Program-made: the position numbers and the translations under genes
Shown here: positions 1 to 6,280 of the stretch, piece by piece
Position numbering within the stretch: position 1 is the first letter of the stretch
How the letters are laid out: every line of letters begins with the position of its first letter
The notes under the pieces: model-generated
The model's input: the letters and a program-made list of their open reading frames with translations, nothing else
Database searches by the model: none
What the model was told of the DNA's origin: nothing
Assembly (NCBI GenBank): GCA_937944035.1
Contig: CALDZQ010000204.1
Coordinates: 1 to 11,792, forward strand
DNA from: an uncultured Neomegalonema sp.
GTDB lineage: Bacteria; Pseudomonadota; Alphaproteobacteria; Rhodobacterales; Rhodobacteraceae
Direction: 5' to 3'
Length of the DNA: 11,792 bases

Positions 1-435
1 CATTCCGAGTGCTTCACCGGAGACCATCTCGGCTCGCTCAAATGCGATTGCGGCCCGCAACTGCGCGCCGCCCTTGCACAGATTTCGGCCAACAAAGGCG
101 GCATCCTGCTTTATCTCGCCCAGGAGGGGCGCGGCATCGGCATGGCCAACAAACTGCGCGCCTATGCCTTGCAGGATCAGGGCTTTGACACCGTCGATGC
201 CAATCACCGTCTGGGGTTCGAGGATGACGAACGCGATTTCCGCGTCGCCTCGCTGATGCTCAAATCGCTGGGTTTCTCGGCGGTCGAGGTGATGACCAAC
301 AACCCGCGCAAACTGGACGCCTTCACCCGCAACGGCATCGAAGTCACCGCCCGCGTCCCCCTCGCCGTCGGCCGCACCGACGAGAACACCGCCTATCTCG
401 ACACCAAAGCCGCCCGCAGCGGGCATTTGCTATAG
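1..435 (+). CDS. ribA: GTP cyclohydrolase II, 3' portion (5' end outside window)
   Basis: This is the C-terminal 144 residues of GTP cyclohydrolase II, which opens the imidazole ring of GTP in the first step of riboflavin synthesis in the cytosol. The frame is open from base 1 to a TAG stop. The zinc-ligand cysteines are at local residues 4, 15 and 17, with the same spacing as Cys54/65/67 of E. coli RibA. The QEGRGIG segment follows, then Tyr55, and DERDF with Asp76 and Arg78. All of these sit at a constant offset of 50 from the E. coli catalytic residues Tyr105, Asp126 and Arg128. The end (VPLAVGR, YLDTKAARSGHLL) is typical of the family. Because the 5' part is missing, I cannot tell a stand-alone RibA from the C-terminal half of a fused RibBA or a long alphaproteobacterial form. 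No truncation or frameshift is visible in the part present. Confidence 0.96.
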   Translation, partial: HSECFTGDHLGSLKCDCGPQLRAALAQISANKGGILLYLAQEGRGIGMANKLRAYALQDQGFDTVDANHRLGFEDDERDFRVASLMLKSLGFSAVEVMTNNPRKLDAFTRNGIEVTARVPLAVGRTDENTAYLDTKAARSGHLL

Positions 436-502
436 AGCGTTTTCAAGGGCATCGGGTTCACTGCCCGACCCGGAAGACGCGCCAAAACAATGAGGCAGAG
501 CG
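434..502. repeat. Probable dispersed intergenic repeat, alphaproteobacterial type
   Basis: Immediately after the ribA stop, AGAGCGTTTTCA is followed by a variable GC-rich core, then GACGCG, CAAAACAA and a second AGAGCG at 497-502. From memory, this order of blocks resembles a dispersed intergenic repeat common in Rhizobiales and related genomes, but I cannot count copies from one window. The core contains a small hairpin, TCGGG (452-456) with CCCGA (464-468). Further out, GAATGATCC (507-515) and GGAATCATTC (569-578) form an imperfect inverted pair, so the element may extend to about 580. The remaining 436-656 spacer holds no convincing gene. Confidence 0.45.
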
Positions 503-644
503 CCCTGAATGATCCTCATATTATCCGGGATGCTCCGGCAACGCTGAGTCACTCTTTACGGGCAGGCCGGAATCATTCGCCAAATATCACCAACGCCCAA
601 TGCCACCCTTGCCATCCGCCTCCGTCGCCCCAACATAATTTCAA

Positions 645-650
645 AAGGAG
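645..650 (+). promoter_or_regulatory. Ribosome binding site that sets the hydrolase start
   Basis: AAGGAG ends at 650. It directly abuts an ATG at 651 but lies 6 nt before the in-frame ATG at 657, which is the normal spacing. I therefore start the hydrolase at 657. Confidence 0.75.
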
Positions 651-656
651 ATGCTG

Positions 657-1607
657 ATGCGACGACGCACTTTTATTGCTGCCACCACCCTCGGCGCGCT
701 TGGCGTGGCCGCTTGCAGCAGACGCACAGCGACTCCCCTGCCGGACAGTGTCGCCGAACGCGCTTTTCCGCCGCTGGGCCGCATCATCAATATCAACGGC
801 CTGCCGGTTCACACCTTGGAGCGCGGCACGGGCGGCCCGCCCGTCATCCTGATCCACGGCGCGAGCGTCAACCTGCGAGACTGGAGCTTTTCCCTGATGG
901 ATCAGCTGTCACGCCGCAACCGCGTGATCGCGATGGACCGCCCCGGCTTCGGCTATTCCAAACGCGGCACGGGCGCATGGTCGCCCTCCCGTCAGGCGGC
1001 ACAACTGCGCGGGGCGGCGTTGGAAATGGGTGTGCAAAAACCCATCGTTATCGGCCACAGCTGGGGCGCGGCGGTCGCCCTCGCATGGGCGCTCGACTAT
1101 CCCGATGATGTCAGCGGCGTCATCCCCGTCTCCGGTGCGACGATGCCGTGGGGAACAACTGTCAGCGTGTTTCAGCGCCTCGGCATCGGCCGCCTCGGCG
1201 TCGATTACTATCAGGCCAGCCTGTCCCGCCGCGCGGAGGAAGGGGCCATCGAAGATTTCGTAAGCCGCGCCTTCCGGCCACAGCAACCGCCTCCGGGCTA
1301 TATCGACTATGTCGGCGCGCCGCTGTCCTTGCGGGCCGGAACACTGGAAGCCAACGCCCAGGATCTCAGCGCCCTGCACCTCGCCCTTGTCGATATGGCA
1401 AAGCGCTATCGCGGCCTGCGCGTCCCGGTCGAGAGCGTCCACGGCGAGCTTGACTGGCTGCTCTCCCCCGAACAGCATGTGCAGGAATTCACCGCCACAG
1501 CGCCAAATGTCCGCTCAACCATCGCGGGCGGCGTCGGGCATATGGCCCATCACGCCCGCCCCGACCTGCTGATCGCCGCCATCGACCGTCTCTCAGGCAG
1601 AGGGTGA
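657..1607 (+). CDS. Alpha/beta hydrolase, predicted Tat-exported lipoprotein
   Basis: This is a 316-residue alpha/beta-hydrolase fold protein; its substrate is unknown. The N-terminus MRRRTFI followed by a short hydrophobic stretch and VAAC (Cys20) looks like a twin-arginine signal with a lipobox, so the protein is predicted to be exported folded and lipid-anchored. The catalytic set is visible: an oxyanion HG (67-68), the nucleophile elbow GHSWG with Ser135, Asp266 in HGELDW, and His295 in GVGHMAHH. The region around 94-101 (DRPGFGYS) is also typical of the family. An ATG at 651 would add two residues but leaves no spacing from AAGGAG, so 657 is preferred. The stop overlaps the start of the YkuD-like gene (GTGA), indicating translational coupling. 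It could be an esterase, lipase or epoxide-hydrolase-like enzyme; the sequence does not decide. The fold is near certain and the export route is inferred. Confidence 0.9.
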   Translation: MRRRTFIAATTLGALGVAACSRRTATPLPDSVAERAFPPLGRIININGLPVHTLERGTGGPPVILIHGASVNLRDWSFSLMDQLSRRNRVIAMDRPGFGYSKRGTGAWSPSRQAAQLRGAALEMGVQKPIVIGHSWGAAVALAWALDYPDDVSGVIPVSGATMPWGTTVSVFQRLGIGRLGVDYYQASLSRRAEEGAIEDFVSRAFRPQQPPPGYIDYVGAPLSLRAGTLEANAQDLSALHLALVDMAKRYRGLRVPVESVHGELDWLLSPEQHVQEFTATAPNVRSTIAGGVGHMAHHARPDLLIAAIDRLSGRG

Positions 1608-2113
1608 GCGTCACAGACCTCATCGTCGGCCCCGCCGGTATCGCCCGTTTCGGCGGGCGCGCCATCCCCTGCGCCATCGGACGGGGGGGCATTGTCAGCG
1701 ATAAACGCGAAGGCGACGGCGGCACGCCTGTCGGGATTTGGCGGGTTGAATCAGGCTATTACCGCGCCGATCGCATGGCCGCCCCCCGCACCGCAATCCC
1801 GCTGCGCGCGACCGGACCCCGCGACGGCTGGTCCGATGATCCCAAGGACACCGCCTATAACGACGCCATCACCATGCCCTATCCCTGCTCGCACGAGCGG
1901 ATGCGGCGGGGCGACGGGCTTTATGATCTGGTGCTGGTCCTCGACCACAACCGCCACCCGCCGCAACCGGGCGCGGGCAGTGCGATTTTCATCCATTGCT
2001 GGCGGGCGCCCCGCTTTCCCACCGCCGGATGCCTCGCCTTCACCCCCCGCGACCTGCACTGGATCGTCGAACGCTGGGATGTGCAGCGCAGTCGTGTGAT
2101 TATACGCCCGTGA
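1604..2113 (+). CDS. L,D-transpeptidase-like protein, YkuD domain
   Basis: This 169-residue protein resembles the YkuD-fold L,D-transpeptidase group (COG3786 type). Such enzymes use a cysteine to make or edit peptidoglycan cross-links or attach proteins to the wall. An early GDGGTPVG block (37-44) is typical of YkuD domains. The active-site signature is His131 (IHCW) followed by TAGC with Cys143, a variant of the usual S/T-x-G-C; the domain fills nearly the whole protein. No signal peptide or membrane segment is visible at the chosen start, which is odd for an enzyme acting in the periplasm; other members of this short subgroup also seem to lack one. The start is a GTG that overlaps the hydrolase stop by 4 nt, so the two are co-translated. 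The 3' end overlaps the convergent yggS by 14 nt. The fold call is firm; the actual reaction is inferred. Confidence 0.87.
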   Translation: MSVTDLIVGPAGIARFGGRAIPCAIGRGGIVSDKREGDGGTPVGIWRVESGYYRADRMAAPRTAIPLRATGPRDGWSDDPKDTAYNDAITMPYPCSHERMRRGDGLYDLVLVLDHNRHPPQPGAGSAIFIHCWRAPRFPTAGCLAFTPRDLHWIVERWDVQRSRVIIRP

Positions 2114-2774
2114 TTGCCGACGGATCACGCGCCCCGAACAGGGCCGAACCGACCCGCACCGACGTTGCGCCATAGGCAATCGCCGTCTCGAAATCCGCGC
2201 TCATCCCCATGCTGATCCCGGTCAGGCCATTGCGATGGGCGATGTCGGCCAGCATATCAAAATGCGGGACGGGCGGCTCATCGGCGGGCGGTATCGCCAT
2301 CACGCCGATCACGGGCAGCTCGTATTCCTCGCGGCATTTGGCGATAAACGCATCCGCCTCATCCGGCGCAATCCCAGCTTTTTGCGCCTCCTCACCCGTA
2401 TTCACCTGCACATAGAGATCAGGACACCGCCCCCGCTCCTGCGCCTCGGTGGCGATTTTCCGGGCGAGGCGGTCACGGTCGAGCGTTTGGATCACGTCGA
2501 ACAAATCGAATGCAGGCTTGATCTTGTTGGTCTGCAACGGCCCGATCAGATGCAGCGTGATGCCCTCAAACCGTTCGCGCAAGCCCGGCCATTTGCCCTG
2601 CGCCTCCTGCACACGGTTCTCGCCGAACACGCGATGTCCCGCCTCCAGAATGGCTTCGACACGGGCGATGGGCTGCACTTTGGAGACCGCGATCAGCTCA
2701 ACATCCGCCGCCCCGCGCCCCGCTTTTTCAGCCGCCGCTGCGATCCGGCCCGTCACATCATCCAACCCGCTCAT
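2100..2774 (-). CDS. yggS: YggS/PLPBP family pyridoxal phosphate homeostasis protein
   Basis: This 224-residue single-domain TIM-barrel protein binds pyridoxal 5'-phosphate and helps keep vitamin B6 and amino/keto-acid pools balanced in the cytosol; the family has no confirmed enzymatic reaction. The PLP-binding lysine is Lys32 in AVSKVQP. Other family blocks are present in order: FGENRVQEAQ, HLIGPLQTNK, VNTGEEAQKAG, GVMAIPP, SMGMSADFETAI and GATSVRVGSALFG. Length is normal. It is the last gene of a minus-strand operon: its ATG overlaps the TGA of the upstream sulfotransferase as ATGA (2771-2774). The pairing with sulfotransferases is unusual, since the gene more often lies near proC, pilT or septum genes. 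Its TAA lies inside the convergent YkuD-like gene. Confidence 0.95.
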   Translation of the reverse strand: MSGLDDVTGRIAAAAEKAGRGAADVELIAVSKVQPIARVEAILEAGHRVFGENRVQEAQGKWPGLRERFEGITLHLIGPLQTNKIKPAFDLFDVIQTLDRDRLARKIATEAQERGRCPDLYVQVNTGEEAQKAGIAPDEADAFIAKCREEYELPVIGVMAIPPADEPPVPHFDMLADIAHRNGLTGISMGMSADFETAIAYGATSVRVGSALFGARDPSAITGV

Positions 2775-3670
2775 GCGCCCGCTCTCCCCGCGATTTCCGC
2801 CGTTTCCCCGACCAGCTCAGGATACCACTTGCGCAGGGCAGGCTCAAAAGCCGTATGCAGCGCCGCGACCTGAGCATCACTCAGCGTCTCGCGCCAGCCG
2901 CCCGCGCGCCCGCTGTGGAAAAATTTCTCCATCCCCGGCGGCCGCTCGATAAACCCGCCCTCGTCTTCCTGCTTGCGCAGCGACTCAAAGCTGGTGGCGC
3001 GGATGGTTTTTTTGAACTGCTGCGGGTCGATACGCACCTGAAGGAAGTCGAAAATCGTGCGGAAGCCCTTCTTCGGGTCGGCCAGCAAATCCTCGTAGCG
3101 TACCGTCACGCGCGGCAATCCGGGCGCGGCGGTCCACAAATCGATATGCTGATCCCACCGCCCCAACACCTCGTAGAGGCCCGTGGGAGAACTGACGATG
3201 TTCTGCCTGCTGGTCATCATCGCAATCGTCGTGTCGAGATCGGCCCCCGTGTGGCGCGAGAAGGACGGGGCCACGTCGAACGGATTGCGCATGATATAAA
3301 TCGCCGCCGCCGTAAGCGCGGGCGGAATCAGCGGGATGCCGTGGATCACATCGATCACCTGATGCGTCTTCACAAAATGCGTCCCCTCCCGCGCCGCCGC
3401 GATCAGCGGCAGCGTTTTGGCGCGCGTTTTCATGTACGTCTCAAGCGTCGCATCCGCCGGATAGCGCCCCTGCGCGGCCCGTTGGTAGAAATCGAAGCGG
3501 GCATCGCTCAACGTGAATTCCCGCAGCGCATTGATGCCGATCTCGCGCTTTTGGCCGAGAAAGTAGTTCGCCAGAAACGTCCGCACCCATGTATTGCCGG
3601 ACTTCGGAAACGACGCCAGCCAGATGATCCGTTGCAGATTCGGTGGCATAAATGGCGGGGGCGATGCCAT
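2771..3670 (-). CDS. Sulfotransferase domain protein (second of the tandem pair)
   Basis: This 299-residue protein is a PAPS-dependent sulfotransferase-fold enzyme; its acceptor is unknown. It carries the 5'-phosphosulfate loop PKSGNTW (22-28), a KTH motif with candidate catalytic His103, and the 3'-phosphate site with Arg128 and Ser136 (IMRNPFDVAPSFS). The Arg-Ser spacing of eight is that of cytosolic SULT enzymes. VRYEDLLADP and KQEDEGGFIE follow. The C-terminal cofactor loop reads FFHSGRAGGWR: the Trp259 position is kept but the usual Arg is His252. No signal peptide or membrane segment is seen. The start is coupled to the upstream paralogue as TGATG; a GTG one codon earlier (3673) is an alternative. 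A later in-frame ATG at 3649 lacks a ribosome site. It is clearly paralogous to the gene upstream. Confidence 0.9.
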   Translation of the reverse strand: MASPPPFMPPNLQRIIWLASFPKSGNTWVRTFLANYFLGQKREIGINALREFTLSDARFDFYQRAAQGRYPADATLETYMKTRAKTLPLIAAAREGTHFVKTHQVIDVIHGIPLIPPALTAAAIYIMRNPFDVAPSFSRHTGADLDTTIAMMTSRQNIVSSPTGLYEVLGRWDQHIDLWTAAPGLPRVTVRYEDLLADPKKGFRTIFDFLQVRIDPQQFKKTIRATSFESLRKQEDEGGFIERPPGMEKFFHSGRAGGWRETLSDAQVAALHTAFEPALRKWYPELVGETAEIAGRAGA

Positions 3671-4503
3671 CACAGATAGCCGTATTGCTTCATCACGTCC
3701 CCATGATCGGCACAGATCCGATCAATCGCAGATTGCGGCAATTCCTTGCGTCCGTCACCGACCCGGCCCGCACGAAAGAATCGCTCCGCGTTCAGGGATT
3801 TCTCCACAAACCCGTGCTCGTCTTCCTGCTTTTTGACCTCGTCAAAGCTGGAGAAGCGCACGGCGCGGGCCAACCGTTCCGGCTCGGACGGCGCACCGAT
3901 GTATTTCAGCACCCCGGCAAACGTGCCTTCAGGGTCCGACTGCATGTCCTCATAGCGGATCACATGCGATTTAAAGCCCTTGGGTTTGGCCCAAGACAGC
4001 ACATGATCGCTCCAATTTCCGAGGTATTGATGCACGACCGACTTTGTTTGATCCGGCAAAATCGTATTCGACGCACTGCCGATGGCTTCGGCGGTGTTGT
4101 CATGTGACAGGCCGTAATGCGCGGCATAGGAGACGGCCATATCGAGCGGATCACGCAGGACGTAGATTGCGCCGCGCGTATGCTCCGGCATGATGAGCGG
4201 CTTGTCATCGACAGGAATATTCGCGTTATGCGTCTTCATAAAATTCACATCCGCCCCGTTCCCCGCATGGGCCGAGACGACAGAAGGGCGCGCGGTCAAT
4301 ACGGCGCGCGGGTCGGTGATATTCAAACCGAACGGAACCGCTTTTGTATAGAGCGCAGCGGTGGCATCGCTGGGTCCGATCCTGTGCGCCTGATTAATCG
4401 GCGCGGGCTTGTCGGGATTGAACAGATAGTTGAACAAAAACATTCGCAGCCACGTATTGCCCGATTTCGGGTACGAGGCGAGCCAGATAATCGTCTTGGG
4501 CAT
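3670..4503 (-). CDS. Sulfotransferase domain protein (first of the tandem pair)
   Basis: This 277-residue sulfotransferase-fold protein is predicted to transfer sulfate from PAPS to an unknown acceptor. It has PKSGNTW (12-18), KTH with candidate catalytic His92, and the 3'-phosphate residues Arg117 and Ser125 in VLRDPLDMAVSY. It also has VIRYEDMQSDP and KQEDEHGFVE, in the same order as the next gene. The C-terminal cofactor loop is FFRAGRVGDGRKEL: Arg244 is present, but the usual Trp of the GDW motif is Gly251. Cytosolic sulfotransferases normally have RKGxxGDW here, so this protein and its neighbour have each lost a different part. The ATG has only a weak ribosome site. The start is 74 nt downstream of the porin stop, behind an intrinsic terminator. 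It is coupled to the next gene through an overlapping stop/start. Confidence 0.9.
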   Translation of the reverse strand: MPKTIIWLASYPKSGNTWLRMFLFNYLFNPDKPAPINQAHRIGPSDATAALYTKAVPFGLNITDPRAVLTARPSVVSAHAGNGADVNFMKTHNANIPVDDKPLIMPEHTRGAIYVLRDPLDMAVSYAAHYGLSHDNTAEAIGSASNTILPDQTKSVVHQYLGNWSDHVLSWAKPKGFKSHVIRYEDMQSDPEGTFAGVLKYIGAPSEPERLARAVRFSSFDEVKKQEDEHGFVEKSLNAERFFRAGRVGDGRKELPQSAIDRICADHGDVMKQYGYL

Positions 4504-4518
4504 GGGGCGCTACCACTC

Positions 4519-4549
4519 AAAGAAAAAGGAGGAGGCACAGGCCTCCTCC
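4519..4549 (-). terminator. Rho-independent terminator of the porin gene
   Basis: On the minus strand GGAGGAGGC (4549-4541), loop CTGT, and GCCTCCTCC (4536-4528) form a perfect 9-bp GC-rich stem followed by TTTTTCTTT (4527-4519). It lies 29 nt after the porin stop and 16 nt before the first sulfotransferase start, so it stops or attenuates porin transcription. Confidence 0.9.
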
Positions 4550-4577
4550 TCCAATAGTATCAACAAACGTGTCGGGA

Positions 4578-5996
4578 TTAGAACGACAGTTTGAAGCCCG
4601 TGCCGACGACGAAGCCGTCAACGTCAGAACCTGTACCTGGTGCATCGTAATCAGCGAATGCTGCGAATGCGCCAACTGCTACGCCTGGCCCAAGCTTATA
4701 GGTTACAGCACCCATGTACTGCTCCAGCTCGGAGTCTGCACCACCGGCGCCAACTTCGTTTTCACCGTTCGAGTAGGTGAAGGAAACACCCCAAGGACCG
4801 GTTTTGTAGCTGATGCCAGCATCAAAGAAATCGCCGTCTTGGCCGAGGTGGCCGGAGTCGTCGGATTTCGCATACGAACCACCAACTGTGAAGCCGGCAT
4901 AACCGAGGTTCAGGCCAACAGCCCAAACTTCAGGATCGCCACCAGCTGCACCCGGAACGGCTGGAACTGCAGCAGCGCCTGGAACACGTGGTGTGCCCGG
5001 AATACGTGGCGTACCCGGAATTGGAGCGACTGGTGCAACACCAGGCGTACCTGCAACAGCAGGAACGAACGGGTTGATTACCGTACCGCCACGGGCAACA
5101 AATGCCGCCTGACCACTTGGGGAACCCAGTGCAACAACGTTACCAGCGCCGTTAACGCCGATGCCGTTAAATGCTGGCGTACCCGTTGTACCTGCAACGC
5201 CTGCAACACCTGGTGTCGCTGGCGTAGCTGGAGTAGCCGGACCCGCTGGGATCGGAGCGATCGCAGGAATGCCTGGCGTACCGGCCAGATCATTGAGCGA
5301 AGCCGTGCCGTAACGACCCGAAAGCGCGATGTCGAAACCGCCGAAGCTGTTCACGTAGTTAGCACCGATGTCGAAGATGTCGTACAGCGAGCCAGCACCG
5401 TTTCTGTCAACGTCCGAACCGCTGGTGTCCTGGTTTCCGTCACGCGCATAAGAAACGCCGAGTTGGAAGCCGGAGAAGCGTGGCGTGAAATACGTGATGC
5501 GCTGAGCATCGTTGTTCCGGCCGACTTCAACGTAGGACGAACCACCCGTACCACGGAATACGTCGTTGTTGTAGAGACCAGGAATGTATGCGCTGAGCGA
5601 GCCGGAGTTAACACCGTGGAAGTATACGCCCGGTGCGCCGTAGGTCATTTTGTAACCGGCGGAGTTTTCCGAACCGATCAGGATCTGACCGAACGACCCT
5701 TTTACGAATGCGAATGATTCGTCGATTTGGTCGCCGTTCGTGTTGCCTTCGAGCTGAATATCAACACCGAATGTCAGGCCGTTATCGAGCGTGATCGAAG
5801 GTGTGAAGATAATTTCAGCGTTCTGAAGAACGTCAACACCGTCGAAATCCGTACCTGCGCCGGCATCGACACTCGCGTAACCGATTTCAGCGACAAAGAA
5901 GCCACCCCAATCGAGGTCCCATTCAGCGGCGCTTGCTTGGCCGGCATAAGCGCCTGCCATTGCGATGGCGCTTGTTCCCATCAAAATCTTTTTCAT
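4578..5996 (-). CDS. Outer-membrane porin with a long Pro/Ala/Gly/Thr-rich insert
   Basis: This 472-residue protein looks like a Gram-negative general porin: a beta-barrel channel for small solutes in the outer membrane. It has a Sec signal peptide (MKKI, hydrophobic stretch, cleavage after ASA at residue 23). Alternating aromatic/hydrophobic strands follow, such as FGQILIGSENSAGYK, RITYFTPRFSGFQLGVSYARD and FDIALSGRYG. The C-terminus ends FKLSF with the terminal Phe recognised by the BAM complex. Between the central and last strands, residues 238-355 are low complexity, rich in Pro, Ala, Gly, Thr and Val (GTP, PATPATP, GTPRIP units). Porins of this kind are usually about 320-400 residues; without the insert this one would be about 354. 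The ATG has AGGTGA 4 nt upstream. Base composition is visibly less GC-rich than neighbours, which fits high expression. Loop or strand location of the insert is not resolved. Confidence 0.9.
   Translation of the reverse strand: MKKILMGTSAIAMAGAYAGQASAAEWDLDWGGFFVAEIGYASVDAGAGTDFDGVDVLQNAEIIFTPSITLDNGLTFGVDIQLEGNTNGDQIDESFAFVKGSFGQILIGSENSAGYKMTYGAPGVYFHGVNSGSLSAYIPGLYNNDVFRGTGGSSYVEVGRNNDAQRITYFTPRFSGFQLGVSYARDGNQDTSGSDVDRNGAGSLYDIFDIGANYVNSFGGFDIALSGRYGTASLNDLAGTPGIPAIAPIPAGPATPATPATPGVAGVAGTTGTPAFNGIGVNGAGNVVALGSPSGQAAFVARGGTVINPFVPAVAGTPGVAPVAPIPGTPRIPGTPRVPGAAAVPAVPGAAGGDPEVWAVGLNLGYAGFTVGGSYAKSDDSGHLGQDGDFFDAGISYKTGPWGVSFTYSNGENEVGAGGADSELEQYMGAVTYKLGPGVAVGAFAAFADYDAPGTGSDVDGFVVGTGFKLSF
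4932..5285 (-). repeat. Low-complexity Pro/Ala/Gly/Thr repeat region within the porin
   Basis: This stretch encodes porin residues 238-355. Two Pro/Thr-rich arms (about 239-274 and 312-355) flank a less repetitive centre (275-311, GIGVNGAGNVVALGS). Imperfect DNA repeats include two adjacent 18-bp units at 4981-4998 and 4999-5016, encoding RIPGTP and RVPGTP-like hexads, plus PAT triplets. It stays in frame, so it is translated. Confidence 0.8.
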
Positions 5997-6034
5997 GCGT
6001 TCACCTGTTCCTCTGTGAAGCTGGAGGCGCGTTT

Positions 6035-6040
6035 CTTATA
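6035..6040 (-). promoter_or_regulatory. Candidate -10 element for the porin
   Basis: On the minus strand TATAAG lies about 38 nt before the porin ATG, which would give a 5' leader of roughly 30 nt. It matches TATAAT at five of six bases. No good -35 is found 16-18 nt upstream, so this is tentative. Confidence 0.3.
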
Positions 6041-6207
6041 GGGTCGCCCGCCACACAAAACTCCGGAATGGGCGTCATGCCCCTCCTGTCCGTCAAATTC
6101 ATCATAATGGGGCGATTGGTCAACCGGAACGACAACGCTTTTGATCTCTGCACCGCCCGCTGTATCAAATACGCCACATATCGGGCTATGTACGGCCTCA
6201 AAAGCCT

Positions 6208-6236
6208 TTGCGGCGCGCTGAATATCAATTTAGAGT
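6208..6236 (+). promoter_or_regulatory. Candidate sigma-70 promoter for the DUF3576 gene
   Basis: TTGCGG (6208-6213) and TAGAGT (6231-6236) are 17 bp apart, with a relatively AT-rich stretch before TAGAGT and a start codon 45 nt downstream. Both hexamers are only partial matches. It lies in the 284-bp divergent spacer (5997-6280) between the porin and this gene. Confidence 0.35.
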
Positions 6237-6270
6237 GCGAATAGAAGGTGATTTTAACTCTTATCGTCCC

Positions 6271-6275
6271 GGAGG
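6271..6275 (+). promoter_or_regulatory. Ribosome binding site that sets the DUF3576 gene start
   Basis: GGAGG is 5 nt before the GTG at 6281. It supports this start over the GTG at 6248, which would put 11 extra residues ahead of a normal lipoprotein signal. Confidence 0.8.
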
Positions 6276-6280
6276 TCCGC

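Noticed and set aside
609..639. TTGCCA and CATAAT as a promoter for the hydrolase
   Set aside because: The spacer is 19 bp and the implied transcript start would fall on the ribosome binding site, leaving almost no leader.
2855..3679. A 274-codon plus-strand frame opposite the second sulfotransferase
   Set aside because: It is Arg/His-rich with no domain and lies opposite a gene with intact sulfotransferase motifs.
4569..5717. A 382-codon open frame on the plus strand, opposite the porin
   Set aside because: The product is an implausible mix rich in Trp, Cys, Arg, Asn and Thr, and the porin on the other strand is clear from signal peptide to terminal Phe.
6062..6083. Small inverted repeat GGGC-GTCAT-GCCC in the porin/DUF3576 spacer as an operator
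   Set aside because: The arms are only 4 bp, which is common by chance at this GC content, and no regulator gene is nearby.
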